Of a stretch of 64,000 bases of DNA, positions 1 to 11,175 are shown in pieces. Source of the stretch: Dactylorhiza incarnata (Eukaryota > Streptophyta > Magnoliopsida > Asparagales > Orchidaceae); NCBI GenBank assembly GCA_033032865.1, contig JAWHQI010000509.1:862001-926000 (forward strand). The letters are read 5' to 3'. Below the pieces are notes generated by a model. That model ran no database searches, was not told the origin of the DNA, and saw only the letters and a list, made by a program, of their open reading frames with translations. Position numbers and translations under genes: made by a program. Every line of letters begins with the position of its first letter. Position 1 is the stretch's first letter.

Positions 1-69
1 ATTTTGAATGTTGCACCAAAGACAACTTCTTGTATAGGATAGTAGTTAAAGATATACACACACGAGCAG

Positions 70-260
70 CTACGCACGGGCTACGCCCATGCTCGAGCTC
101 TCGGGCGGTCTTCGGCCGCATAAAGTCTGCGTTGCGCCCATCTTCGCTCTCGATTGCACGGGCTTCGCCCGTGAATCGAATGCCTTACCGCTCGCACCCC
201 AGCGAATTGAAGTTCGTATTGATGCGGCCAAAGGCCGCCCGAGAGCATCGTGCGAAGATG
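70..260. repeat. imperfect foldback palindrome
   Basis: Bases 99-121 are nearly the reverse complement of 220-244, and a smaller perfect hairpin (cacgggcttcgcccgtg) sits near 157-173 between them. No reading frame here looks like a gene. It could be a foldback or MITE-like element, or the hairpin-rich end of a Helitron. No target duplication or diagnostic terminus was identified. Confidence 0.5.
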
Positions 261-339
261 CTCACATATATATAAAATTTTTAGTATATATATAAAAACA
301 TTTAATTTCCTATATCTATATAAAATACTATACCTGACC

Positions 340-500
340 AAAAAGCCCCCCGGGCCCGGGCTTGAACCGGGCTTACCGGGCCCGGGCTTTTTGGAGCCGG
401 GCCCGGGCCGGACCTTGTTTACAACCAGGTCGGGCTTTCGCCCATGGAAGAGGGCCTGCCTAGGCCCCCAGGGCCGGGCCGGGCTGGGCCGGGCCTAAGG
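340..500. repeat. GC-rich palindromic repeat (gggcccggg motifs)
   Basis: Dense repeats of gggcccggg, ccgggcc and their complements fold back on each other. This resembles subterminal repeats of plant hAT-type nonautonomous elements, but no terminal repeat or 8-bp duplication could be fixed. Confidence 0.45.
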
Positions 501-519
501 CCCGGCCCGGTTTTCTTCC

Positions 520-690
520 TAATAGACGGGATTTTAATCCCGCCTAAATAGGCGGGATTAAAATCTCGCCTAATAGGATTAGGCGTGATATTAGGCGGGA
601 TTAAATCCCGCCTAATAGGATTAGGCAGGATTTAATTCCGCCTAGCCTAAATCCCGCCACTGGCGGGATTTCCATGCTAGGAGGCGGGAT
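520..690. repeat. cluster of short hairpins (ggcgggatt / aatcccgcc)
   Basis: At least four alternating copies of ggcgggatt and aatcccgcc, spaced by 'taataggattaggc'-like linkers, give several possible hairpins in 170 bp. A CT-rich tract follows (about 720-810). No gene is seen. Confidence 0.55.
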
Positions 691-810
691 TTCCTGCTTG
701 CCCGGGTGCCGGGCCCAGGCTTCCCATCTTCGCACTCTTCCTCTCTCTCTCCCCTCCCTCTCTTCCCACTCTGTCTCTCTCCCCTCCCTCTCTCTTCCCC
801 TCTCTCTCTC

Positions 811-1000
811 ATGCATTTTTAGGAAAATTGTTCAACACGAAAGTTGTAGAGCTTGAGGAGATCTACAACTTTCGTGTTGAACATTTTTCCTAAAAATATA
901 TGTACAAGACGTATTTCCAAAAGACACGTAATGACTCATAGAAATTGCGGTGAGACTAAACAAAATTGCGATACCTTTAACAACTCTCTAGTTTATTAGG
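811..1000 (-). mobile_element. palindromic MITE, copy 1 (truncated)
   Basis: Arms 815-853 and 859-897 form a near-perfect hairpin. The sequence to about 990 matches, in reverse complement, the DNA left of the hairpin at the window end (63,826-63,916), so the homology extends about 110 bp beyond the hairpin. The left side here ends abruptly in a CT-rich tract. It is a MITE or foldback family member; superfamily not recognised. Confidence 0.6.
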
Positions 1001-2250
1001 GTGTTATTTATGTAACACCGTAAATAAACAAGATAATCGTCATGTTATTTTGATATTTTTCATTATTTACGAGATTTCTATATATTTTGCCGAACATTTT
1101 TAGATTTTACGATGAATATATTTCTCGCGGAGGCATTGATGTGTCCTTGGTGTGGCTGAAATAGTTGGATTCTGGACTTAACTGTGGTTGGCTGGATTTC
1201 ATTTGTAGACGTCTTTGGACAAGGGTATATTAGTAATATTGCTTAAAATCGATTCGTCAAGAACTATTCTCTCGATAAATCGAGATGCTTTCGGTTCCTT
1301 CTTCACCAAGCCACACGACTCGCTCTCGCGTGGGCTCTCTACCGACACAATTCTCTCCCTGTCTCTGTCTCTCGGTGATCAATACCTTTAGCATCGGTTG
1401 TTCTCTTCCTCGTCCACGATCTCTGCCCTATGGTCGACGTTGGTTAATTGCGTGTCGCAACGCTAATTTCGTGCGGCTTTGGAGCCTGATCGGGCATAAT
1501 TAGCTTGTCTCTTCTACTGTGAGCTTCCTCTTCTGCTAGTAAATTTCTCTCCCAGATTACTGGTATTTGATTTATGGATTGGGCTTTTCTGCGATTGGGT
1601 TTATGCATACTATTTGTTGGACATGCATTTCTCATCTCTTAGTTTGAGAATAATAAACCTGATTATGTATTTGATCAAGCTTGGTTCATGTTTACAGTAT
1701 GCAGGAAATACAAGCACAATAACATATGGAATGTTAATGATAGAATGAGACGAGAAGAAAGACGTCGTGCTTTGAATTGGATCCTACCACGGGCGATACC
1801 TCTACCGCTGGCGGTAGAGGACGTTACAATGGGGAAGCTGGCGAAAGACATTCAAATGAAAATACTAGTGTGAGCAGCGAAGCATATTTGTAAAGAGGCT
1901 AACGCACGGCGGTATATAACTGAATAGCAAGCCCGACAATCATCTGGCTGATTGAGGAGTCAAATGGAGCATGTGATCCATCTTATGGCGGGAGCGAATA
2001 TTGCGCTAACGCGTGCGACACGATAACTCTATCGCGGCGTGGTAGTTGTTGCCTAAAGAATGAAATGCGCTTACCATTTCTGGACGGTTGGAGCGTGAAA
2101 TTCCTTCCATTATGGGTACCGCGGGGCGGTAACATCTACCACTGGCGCAAACTCACAATATCTATTTAAAAGGCCGATCCTCTCTTTCATGAGAAGAACG
2201 ATCAAGTCACAACTTTGAAGATATTTGTGTAAGACCTTGTCCCAGACATT
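1001..2250. other. no confident gene; possible decayed LTR
   Basis: No convincing coding region. The part from about 1,900 resembles an old LTR: a TATA-like stretch near 2,165 is followed, beyond the solo LTR, by U5-like sequence to about 3,300. This suggests that the solo LTR landed in an older LTR. The assignment is tentative. Confidence 0.3.
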
Positions 2251-2255
2251 CAGAG

Positions 2256-2896
2256 TGTACAACCCTCATTCTCTGAGGGTAGGGCCCACTCAAAGCCACG
2301 TGGGCGTAGGTCAAGGACAAAAAGGTCAAGACCAGAAGTCAGCCGACCAAGACACAAGACAACTCAGCCAACAGGAGCAGAAGAAGGCCTGAGCGAGTAT
2401 GGGTGGACTCGCGCGAGTAGCCTTGATACTCGCTAAAAGGTGGGCGACCATAGGTGATGCTCGCCCCTCTTCAGGCGAGGTCGCCTCAATGTCGCCTAGT
2501 CGCCGAGCTGGGTGGGGTATAAATAGACTCCCCATCCCTTTGGTTTTCCTATAAATAGGACCCCATGGGTACTTGGATTGACACATGAATTTGAGCTTTT
2601 GAAACTCCCACATTCAAATTCTCGGACCCGTCATCCTTGGTAGTCACTCTCGATACTAGCCAAGTCGGTGCCTTCCTCGTACCCTGCTCGGCCATTCTTG
2701 GTTTAGGAGGGGAAGTCTCTTTTGAGCTTCTGGGTACGTGATGAGACCTCCCTGCCGCAGTGCCTGAGGTCCTGTTGTTCTTTGTCCGAGCCCTCTCCGT
2801 CGTTGTCAGTCTAGCCTTCTAGTCGGACTGCTGGGCGAGTAGCCTCCGGCTGGATTGATCCGAATTTTGGAGCCTAAGAATTTCCTGGCTTCAACA
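2256..2896 (+). mobile_element. solo LTR of the Tat-type gypsy family
   Basis: The LTR begins TGTACAACCC and ends TTCAACA and is flanked on both sides by the same 5 bp, CAGAG (2,251-2,255 and 2,897-2,901). It is related over its length to the LTRs at 17,383-18,062 and 31,363-32,026 in opposite orientation. There is no internal region, so this is a solo LTR left by LTR-LTR recombination. Two TATAAATA boxes lie 32 bp apart at 2,518 and 2,550. Confidence 0.9.
2518..2557 (+). promoter_or_regulatory. tandem LTR TATA boxes
   Basis: TATAAATA occurs at 2,518-2,525 and again at 2,550-2,557 within the solo LTR. The second lies in CCTATAAATAGGAC, the same core seen in the copia LTRs and the other Tat-type LTRs here. 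Confidence 0.6.
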
Positions 2897-2901
2897 CAGA
2901 G

Positions 2902-3474
2902 CTTTCCCTACAACAATGCTGAAGATCCATAGGAGAACTTAAAGGCGGAGTTCATCAACGCTCATTCTACATGAAGCATGAAAGCGATTACAACTCCGAT
3001 CTCTCGCGTGCCTTCGTCATCGCCTTCAGATTTCTCTATAGGGAGTTTTGCATAAAATTTATTTCTCCTATCTTGTATTTTTTCTTTTCTTTTGGTGACT
3101 ATTTTTGTGTGACGACAGTGGAATTCGTCCGTGTTGTCCATGTGCGACCTAGGGAGGAATGCATCTTATGAGTTAGGCTACTAGATCTAGGGAATAAGTC
3201 TAGAGCGTGTCAAGTCCTATCTAGGGAGTGATATGATACGGTCAACCGGTTCTTAGGGAGAAAGAGTCGGTATAGAAACCAAATGAGATTTTTCTATACA
3301 CCGCCTAAATTTCTAGCGTCAAACAAATCCAAATTTTGTAATCAGTTTTCTTATTGAAATCAAATCATGCATCCTGCTTTATTCTTATGAAATTTTATTT
3401 TTGATTATATTAAAGTTTTAATCAAATATTTTGTATTGAATTTTCAATTGTAACAAGAATTTTATAAAACTCTT

Positions 3475-3476
<2 letters not shown>
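2902..3476. other. AT-rich, no gene seen
   Basis: Continuation of the sequence interrupted by the solo LTR. It may be U5 of an old gypsy LTR, but no end was found. Confidence 0.3.

Positions 3477-3529
<53 letters not shown>
3477..3529. repeat. poly-C tract of 53 bases
   Basis: An uninterrupted run of 53 C. Length in the living genome is likely variable and assembly-sensitive. Confidence 0.95.
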
Positions 3530-3530
<1 letters not shown>

Positions 3531-4013
3531 CCCCTGATTTTGGGTGTTTTTAAAAGAGCAATGTTATATGTAAGTCGTTTTTGGTTTTATGTAGATCGCA
3601 GATGTACACAGGCCAAAATATTATTCATGTAAGTCAAATTTCAAATATACGGATCATATTCAAAAACTAAATTTATATATTTTTAAATAAACCATCAATG
3701 GATTTTACATGTCCCTTCATCCACCGACTTCAGCTTTTGATTTATGTTTTACTATTTATTATTTACAATTGGCATTAACTTTTGTCAAAGCTGCCGCATC
3801 ATCTCCATCTTCAAAAAAAAAATGTCATGCATTGCTTCAAACTGGACCATCTCCGCCATTGTTGCCCTCCTCTCCGACAAACTTTTCGGCCTTCAACCGC
3901 CGTGTTTATGTCTGCCAACACAACCATAACTCTTTCTTCCATGTCTTGTGCTTTGTTCTCATAGAAAGTTGTATCATATACAGAGTTATTTACCCAACGA
4001 CACGCCGAGTTCG

Positions 4014-4221
4014 ATGTGGCCATATAGGGAGGAGGAGCTTCGGCACCTGAGTGGAGACGACGTGAACCTGAAGCCGGAGGAATGGGACTGCGTCTACAAT
4101 CAGAATTGTTGCTGCTGATTTACTGGTTGTCTTGATGTTGTGCTAATGGGGAAGACCATCGTCGCCGATCCGAACATCGAGTGCAGGTTGCCACCGCTTA
4201 ATTTGAACATCTACGTGTCGT
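4014..4221 (+). pseudogene. lipoxygenase-like exon scrap
   Basis: The translation from 4,014 reads WPYREEELRHLSGDD and WDCVYNQ. This resembles the plant lipoxygenase segment that normally reads YREEEL..LRGDG..EWDR.YDY. About 50 bases downstream, in another frame (4,168-4,221), RLPPLNLNIYV resembles the later lipoxygenase motif SRLPLLSLNIYVPRDE. The order is right for lipoxygenase, but the intervening segment is shortened, the frame shifts and stops follow. A short decayed fragment is the best reading; chance resemblance is possible because each match is brief. Confidence 0.4.
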
Positions 4222-4479
4222 AGCAGCCGAAGGCGGGGAGGTCGCGGAGGCGGGAGTAGAGGTTGATGAGGTTGGTGGCAAGAATAACGTCGGGAGAGGA
4301 GATGAGGAGGAGAGAGTGGAGGATTCAGGTGGAATGGAGGGAGGTTCGCGGCCTGCATATATCTTATGAAAAAATATAAAATTTAATAGATATTTGCGGC
4401 CTGCATAGAGCCAAAACCGGTCTGCATATAACATCGCTCTTCTTAAAACTGTCAATTACTGTTCATGAAATTAAATTTG

Positions 4480-4570
4480 CGTCTAAGCGAAAAATGTGTG
4501 TTAGGGCAAAAAAATGCATGCCCGGGCAAACACGCGAGCCTGGGAAAAATATGCGTGCTCGGGCAAAAAA
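4480..4570. repeat. dispersed 'cgggcaaaaaa' minisatellite, block 1
   Basis: Repeats built on gcgtgcccgggcaaaaaa recur at 5,690-5,790 and, in complement, at 6,555-6,690. This is one scrambled repeat family spread over about 2.2 kb. No coding content. Confidence 0.55.
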
Positions 4571-4574
4571 ATTA

Positions 4575-4800
4575 GGGGTGTGCACAGAAAACCGAAACCG
4601 GCCAAACTGACCCAAACCAACAGCATTGCGCCGGGGCGGGCGAAGCCCGCCGTCGCCCGCACCCATCCAACACCTGGATGGCGGGCCACACCCAACATTT
4701 CAAACCACACATCTCAAAACTGCAGAAAGAGGGCCACGTTCAAAAACGTCATTCCGTCTCCATCCCCAAACGCCGACGCACTTTCAAATAAGCCCTAAAT
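4575..4800 (+). mobile_element. possible hAT-type nonautonomous element end
   Basis: Starts with ttaggggtgtgcacag followed by aaccgaaaccgg-type repeats, a pattern common at termini of plant hAT MITEs. The partner end and 8-bp duplication were not found. Confidence 0.35.
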
Positions 4801-5068
4801 TAATATTTTTTGTGTGTGTGTGCATATTTAAAGAATATATATACCAATTACAAGTTATTCTTTTCATAATCCATGAGATACATGGGACAAAATCTAAGAA
4901 TACCTCTTACTATAAGTAACAGTTGGTAATAATGATAGAGTAGAGTGGACCATTATTTATGATTAAGGTGTTCTGACATGAAAAATCCAAAACCTGGTGA
5001 GTGAGATTATTTAGATTTCTAATAGCTGTATCACATGCAATGAATGAACACACACCACTTATGAGGAA

Positions 5069-6880
5069 AACACATGCTACCTGCCACAATTCATCCACCA
5101 ATATTTATGATTCTTAGATCTGCTCTGTTTGGGACGGCTTTTGCTGATGAGAAAGCTGTTGATCGAATAAAGCTTTGAAAATACAGTTGTTTGAAAAGCA
5201 CCGATGAGAAAGTTGTAGAGACTGATTGGAGAGTATGTTCTTAAGTACTGATCGATTAATAGAGCTATCTGATTTAAACTGTTTGGTAAAACAGTTGATT
5301 CAAAAGCTATTTTGAAACTCTCTTGGCACAATGAGATGAAACGCATGGAGGAGTCGAGACCAGATGATGAAAGCCGACAAAATTGGTATGTAGGTGATGG
5401 TGTACTTCCTCTTTGAGAGGAAGTGCTTGAGTGAGAACCTCGCCTTGATCGATGTTTAACAAATATAGAATCTTAGAGTTATTCATGTGAGAAATTAGAG
5501 GCCTAATCATTGAGAATAGAATTGTTTGAATAAAGCTTTGAGAATAGAATTGTTTGAAAAACGCTGATGAGAAAGTTGTAGATTGTTTGGAGAGTCTGTT
5601 CTTAAGTACTTATCAAATATAGTTTTTTCATTTAAACTATTTGTTAAAACAGCTGTTTCAAAAACTATTTTTTAAAACAAAGATATTGAAAATGCGCGTC
5701 GGGCAAAAAATTGTTGTTCGGAAAAAAAATGTGCACCCGGGCGAAAAACGGCCACCCCGGCAAAAACGGTCGTTCGGGCGAAAAACACATGTTACCTGCC
5801 ACAATTCATCAACTAATGTTTATGATTCTTAGATCTGTTCAAGAATTATATAAGCTCTTCATCCATGTATTTGTGCTCCTCCTCTTTTGAGTAGCACAAA
5901 GGAGGTAAATGAATACTGCAAACAAAATTGAAAAGTAAAAAATTGTTGAGGTTTTAGATGATTGTGGTAGAAATGATAATCTTAAGATGAAATAGAGAAT
6001 GAATACATTCAAAGAACTCGTTGAAGCGCGGTTCATAGATATGACATTAAAAATCATCGAGCGGATGTATTGAAATCGTCGAGTGGCTATAGTGCAATCA
6101 GTAGAACAGATACAACAGAAATCGTCGAAGCGGGTATAGTCGACCTGCTGCTACAGGGAACCAACTACATTAAATTTGCTACAGTAAAGTTATCGACATT
6201 TGAATCTGTTGATGCATCCGCTAGTGTGAGTTTGAGCTGCTCACAACATCGAAAGATAGTTCTGTAGTCCCACTGATACGCGGCTACCCAAGCTGCATTT
6301 TCATACCAAACAATGAGGCGCCTCTCGGTTAATTTTGTTTGGTGATAAGTTTCTTTTACGACGAGGGTCCGTTCGTTTGGACGGAATTGACTTTCTAGAA
6401 TTGACATTAGAGATTAGAAATTCAATTCAAGCGTTCGGCGCGACGAAATTTACCCGGATATTGACTTTTATGTGAAAACTCATGACTTTGTCATCGAACT
6501 AAAAAAATCAAATCGTCAATTCTTACCTTTGTACATAGGTTTTTCCACACAATTGAGAGTTTTTGCCTGAGAGCGTGTTTTTCGGCCCGGGCGAGTATTT
6601 CTCAGCCGGGCACGGATTTTTCCTCCTGGCGCGCATTTTTGGGCCAGACGTGCTTTTTCGGCCGGGCGTGCATTTTTCGGCCGGGTTGCGTACACCTCCA
6701 CCTCAAGTGATGAGGACACCCTCAATGGTTTGGCCTCTAATTTCTCACATGAATAACTTCACGATTCTATATTTGTTAAACATCGATCAAGGCGAGTTTC
6801 TCCCTCAAGCACTTCCTCTCAAAGAGGAAGTACACCATCACCTTCATACCAATTTTGTCGGCTTTCATCATCTGCTTTGT
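5069..6880. repeat. rearranged repeat region with a 150-bp inverted repeat
   Basis: 5,360-5,515 is the reverse complement of 6,720-6,880 with few differences, and about 60 bp at 5,069-5,130 recurs at 5,785-5,840. Minisatellite blocks at 5,690-5,790 and 6,555-6,690 lie between. The repeats look like debris of one element copied and inverted locally. No intact gene. Confidence 0.6.
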
Positions 6881-6984
6881 AGTGGTCTTGAGTACTCCTT
6901 CACGAGTTTCATCTCATTGTGAAGGGTGGTCATGACTTTTTTGAGCTCTTCCACTCGGGCCAGTGCTTCCTAGGGAGACGAACT

Positions 6985-7365
6985 TGGGCGGATGGTCCAC
7001 AATCAGATAGCTCATGTAGCTGAATCTTGAGCTGTGTTAGCTCAATAGGTGTACGTCATCCAATATGGTGAACGAGAAACATGGTGTGCATTAGGGATCA
7101 GATTGATCACGAACTCTACCTTTTGATCCAGAGGAAAATCATGGACTTCGTCTCGAAAGAAGTCTAAAATATGTCTGACTACAAGCACCATATAGATTGT
7201 GAGATCTATCACAGTGAAATGCAACATTACCATATAATCAACTCTGAACAGGTTCTTCAAGGAGAAACTCCTTTGTTTTGTAGTCCATCTCGGCTCCTTG
7301 GTCAACCAGCCAGTCCATGGTCAATGCTAGATCAAGTTAGGCCAAGCTCAACATTGTTCTCGTGA
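6985..7365 (-). pseudogene. gypsy (chromovirus-like) protease-RT remnant
   Basis: The minus strand carries LTMDWLVDQGAEMDY, resembling the FDVILGMDWL segment downstream of gypsy protease. It is followed in shifted frames by KVEFVINLIPNAHHVSRSPY, equivalent to the VEFxIDLxPGxxPxSRxPY segment that opens reverse transcriptase, and by ELTQLKIQLHEL. The order fits a gypsy polyprotein read on the minus strand, with several stops and shifts. It is an old inactive fragment. The VEF-to-SRxPY segment suggests a chromovirus-like origin. Confidence 0.55.
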
Positions 7366-7497
7366 TCACGAAGACTGTCATTTATGTGCACTCACTTAGG
7401 AGACATCATAACAAATATATCATGCATCCTCGGATCTAGCTTATGATTTAGCATATCTAGTCCATCCTTGCAACATCTTAGATGTTATTTTGGTATA

Positions 7498-7499
<2 letters not shown>

Positions 7500-7542
<43 letters not shown>
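7500..7542. repeat. (TA)n microsatellite
   Basis: About 21 TA dinucleotides in a row. Confidence 0.95.
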
Positions 7543-7545
<3 letters not shown>

Positions 7546-7986
7546 GGCTTCAGTAAGAGATCCATAAACCATAATAACTCATAAATATGATTATGATTGA
7601 AATAAGTGATTGCAATGTAGCATTGTAGACATGAATATAAGATCAAACTAGAAATGAAATTCTTTATAAAACAAAAACATACATGTTATTGCAATCTAGG
7701 AGTTGGCTTGCTCGATGTTGAGATCATACACTCGTGTTTGAGTAAGGGGAATGGTCCATTGAATTGTACCCAAGTCAATGGCCTTCCCACATGCTACATA
7801 AGAGGAGGGGCAATGCCAGGTTGATGGAAACGATAGCAGGTTTACATGGAGGAATATGAGACTTTACCCTTCTTCTTTGTCTATTATTGTTGTGGCAGCT
7901 TTCAGTACTGCTCCTAGGATGGGGGATTATGCCCCACGTGTCTGGTTTCTTCTTTATCTTCGTCCACTTGTGGTAATCTTGTACCT
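7543..7986. other. no gene seen
   Basis: No coding region, terminal repeat or structural signal that can be supported. Confidence 0.4.
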
Positions 7987-8152
7987 AAAGCCGCGAGCAC
8001 AGACTCGTGCACCAAAGCCGCGAGCGCAGACTCGTGCACCAAAGTCGCGAGCGCAGACTCGTGCAAAAAAGCCGCGAGCACAGACTCGTGCAAAAAAGCC
8101 GCGAGCACAGACTCGTGCAAAAAAACCGCAAGCACAGACTTGCGCAAGCTAA
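7987..8152 (+). repeat. 27-bp minisatellite, six copies
   Basis: Six tandem units of the form aaagccgcgagcacagac + tcgtgcacc, each 27 bp, diverging slightly toward the right. Because 27 is a multiple of three, the unit stays open in several frames, which explains short repetitive reading frames here. Not a gene. Confidence 0.85.
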
Positions 8153-8590
8153 TTTTCTATTATATAAAAGCCGCGGGCTCAGAACCGCGCAAGTTCATCT
8201 ATTATTTTGCAGAAAGCACTCAACCTATACGGATATCAATGCTAGGCAGCAAGCCAGCAACAATCTCAGAGAACCAACGCCCTTCGCCGGCCATCTCAAA
8301 GCGTCTCCCCTCAATCAACGCTTTGTCAGCAACCAGAGCAGCAGGACCATCAGAGGGCTATGACGACTCAGCGCGGGGCGAGAAAAAACAAAGAAACAAA
8401 GCCACCACAAACACATCCTTCGACAGCTACTCCTACCCAAGGCACCACAAAGAGAGCAATGATCAAAGCCGCCACAGAAAAATTAAAACCTCCGAAACTC
8501 GGACTCCGAAGGTTTGGGGGGCTTATGTTATACCATCCATAAAGGCCTTGGGATACGTCTAGAGAAAACTCCACCAAAGAGAGGTGGGGT

Positions 8591-9505
8591 CAGCGGTCAA
8601 CACGCAATCGCTCGAATCGAAGAAACCGAGCCCGCCATTTCCGCCGCCAGAAACAGAGCGCGCAGAGAGCAAACCACAAGCGCGTGCGCCACCGCACGCA
8701 CGGTAGCACGCGGGCAGCGCCCCCCATCGCGGGGGAACGGCCCCGCCGCACCCCCCTCCGGGTGCGTCTCGCGCCAAGCCGCACCCTCCTTGGGGGTGCG
8801 GCCCAGCCGCACCCCTCAAGGGGTGCGGCCAAGCCGCACCCCCCTTGGGGGTGCGGCCAAGCCGCACCCCTAAAGGGGTGCGGCCCAGCCGCACCCCTCA
8901 AGGGGTGCGGCCCAGCCGCACCCCTCAAGGGGTGCGGCCAAAGCCGCACCCCTCAAGGGGTGCGGCCACCTCGGCGGGTGCGGCCAAACCGCACCCCCCC
9001 AGGGTGCGGCCCAACCGCACCACCCTTAGGGTGCAGCGGTCAACACGCAATCGCTCGAATCGAAGAAACCGAGCCCGCCATTTCCACCGCCAGAAACAGA
9101 GCGCGCAGAGAGCAAACCACAAGCGCGTGCGCCACCGCACGCACGGTAGCACGCGGGCAGCGCCCCCCATCGCGGGGGAACGGCCCCGCCGCACCCCCCT
9201 CCGGGTGCGTCTCGCGCCAAGCCGCACCCTCCTTGGGGGTGCGGCCCAGCCGCACCCCTCAAGGGGTGCGGCCAAGCCGCACCCCCCTTGGGGGTGCGGC
9301 CAAGCCGCACCCCTCAAGGGGTGCGGCCAAGCCGCACCCCTAAAGGGGTGCGGCCCAGCCGCACCCCTAAAGGGGTGCGGCCCAGCCGCACCCCTCAAGG
9401 GGTGCGGCCAAAGCCGCACCCCTTGGGGGGTGCGGCCACCTCGGCGGGTGCGGCCAAACCGCACCCCCCCAGGGTGCGGCCCAACCGCACCACCCTTAGG
9501 GTGCG
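8591..9505. repeat. 443-bp direct duplication containing palindromic units
   Basis: The block starting cagcggtcaacacgcaatc at 8,591 repeats at 9,034 (offset 443). Each copy ends in an array of the palindrome gccgcacccctcaaggggtg + cggc, repeated many times with small changes. The long GC-rich reading frames here arise from these repeats and show no known protein. Confidence 0.85.
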
Positions 9506-9639
9506 GTCAGGCCCCCTCCCCGCGCCTTTTCTGCAGGGGGGCTCGTAGGGGCCACCGCCGTATTCGCGCCCCCTCGTCAGGTGCGTCGGATCCCAATTCC
9601 TCCTTGGGGGACGACTCCCCGCTCCGCCGTCCGCCCAGG

Positions 9640-10290
9640 ACACCTCTGCGCTCACGCGCGTTCAGGACACCTCTGCGCTCACGCGCGTTCAGAACACCTC
9701 CGTGCTCACACGCGCTCAGAACGCTTCCGCGCTCACGCGCGCTCAGAATGCCTCCAAGTGCGTTCAAAGCGCTTTCATGTTCGTTGCGCGCTCAGAACGC
9801 TTCTGAGCGCGCTCAGAACGCCTCCGCGTGTGACCTCCGCGCTCACACGCGCTCAGAACGCCTCAAAGCGCGTTCAAAGCGCTTCCATGTTCGTTGCGCG
9901 CTCAGAACGCTTCTGAGCGCACTCAGAACACCTCCGCGCTCGCACGCGCTCAGTACGCCTCCAAGCGCGTTCAAAGCGCTTCCATGTTCGTTGCATGCTC
10001 AGAACGCTTCTGGGTGCGCTCAGAGCACCTCCGCGCTCACGCGCGCTCAAAACGCCTCCAAGCGCGTTCGAAGCGCTTCCATGATCGTTGCGCGCTCAGA
10101 ACGCTTCTGAGCGCGCTCAGAGCACCTCCGCGCTCACGCGCGCTCAAAACGCCTCCAAGCGAGTTCGAAGCGCTTCCATGATCGTTGCGCGCTCAGAGCA
10201 CCTCCGCGCTCACGCGCGCTCAAAACGCCTCCAAGCGCGTTCGAAGCGCTTCCATGTTCGTTGCGCGCTCAGAACGCTTCTGAGCGCGTT
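9640..10290. repeat. ~97-bp tandem repeats in LTR U3
   Basis: Units containing tccatgttcgttgcgcgctc recur near 9,774, 9,885, 9,981, 10,078, 10,173 and 10,253 (spacing 80-111 bp, mostly 95-97). A smaller array of ctttttgtctttctgac follows at 10,310-10,430. Confidence 0.8.
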
Positions 10291-10640
10291 CGGAAGCGTT
10301 CTCACTTTTCCGTCTCGCTCACTTTTTGTCTTTCTGACTTTCTCGCTTTTTGTCTTTCTGACTTTCTCACTTTTTGTCTTTCTGACTCTCACTTTTTGTC
10401 TTTCCAGCGTGCTCGCTTTTTGTCTTTCCAGTTTCTCAGATTTCAGGAACAACCTGTCGCCTTTTTCGCCTCCAACAGAACTGCCCGAACTGCCCGAACT
10501 ACCCGAACTGCCCGAAGGGTAAGGTGGTCATTTACGAAAAATGGCGATCCGTGTGCCTCGAACCGGAAAATATGATTCGTCCGCCGAGCATTTATGGAAA
10601 CTGCAAACGGCAAAATTACCGGACCGCCCTCGGCCAAAGC

Positions 10641-10648
10641 TATAAAAG
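10641..10648 (+). promoter_or_regulatory. LTR TATA box
   Basis: tataaaag in 'gctataaaaggagcc', about 535 bp before the LTR end, the likely Pol II start region of this LTR. Confidence 0.55.
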
Positions 10649-11175
10649 GAGCCCCAAGGCTTCATTTGAGAGGACTTGGCCTTCGGGACTCGGGAGAGCT
10701 CCTTGCAGACTTTTGCAGAATTCTCCTTCGGCGCTCGAAGATATCCTTCGTCACGAAAGGCGACTCAGCTTCTAACTTTCATTCCCGAAAGGCGACTCAG
10801 CTTCTCACATTCGTTCCCGAAAGGCGACTCAGCTTCTCACTTTTGTTCTCCAGAATTCTCAGAAGGGAAAAAGACTTAGTTTTTCTGAGAGGTGGCCTGT
10901 CACCCTCGGAGCTCTCTCTCTCTCTCTCTTGTTGTAACAAGTAGCGGCCTGTCGCACTCGAGCTCCAATTATCAAGTTGTAACCACCAGAAGATAGTGAA
11001 GTTTGGTCGGCACAGTTCCGGCCACGTGGTTTTTTACCCTTTCCGGGTTTTCCACGTTAAAAAGTCCCAGTGTACTCAGCGAATCTCGAATTGACTGTCT
11101 GCGCGCTTAGTTCGCTCACGAGCTAAGGTGGTTCAATTGGACCGGTCTACCAAGAGCCCTAAGCGTTCCGCAACA

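Larger units (their letters stand above)
8526..11175 (+). mobile_element. long LTR (2.65 kb), 3' LTR of an LTR retrotransposon
   Basis: A purine-rich tract, aaggtttgggggg, is followed by TGTTATACC. The far end is CCGCAACA at 11,175, giving TGTT...AACA termini. A TATA box lies at 10,641 and a typical transcribed LTR tail follows (ttttttaccctttccgggttttcc near 11,030). No primer site follows 11,175, so this is best read as a 3' LTR whose internal region has been lost. U3 is swollen by minisatellites. Family uncertain; the tail resembles copia LTRs. Confidence 0.55.

Noticed and set aside
1285..1503. 72-residue plus-strand frame
   Set aside because: Sequence looks like a 5' UTR or LTR tail with CT-rich composition; no motif or continuation was found.
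7987..8152. CRISPR-like array
   Set aside because: The 27-bp units are contiguous with no unique spacers, and this is plant nuclear DNA.
8684..10110. Long Arg/Pro-rich reading frames
   Set aside because: They follow GC-rich palindromic and ~97-bp tandem repeats inside an LTR, are open in several frames at once, and match no protein family.
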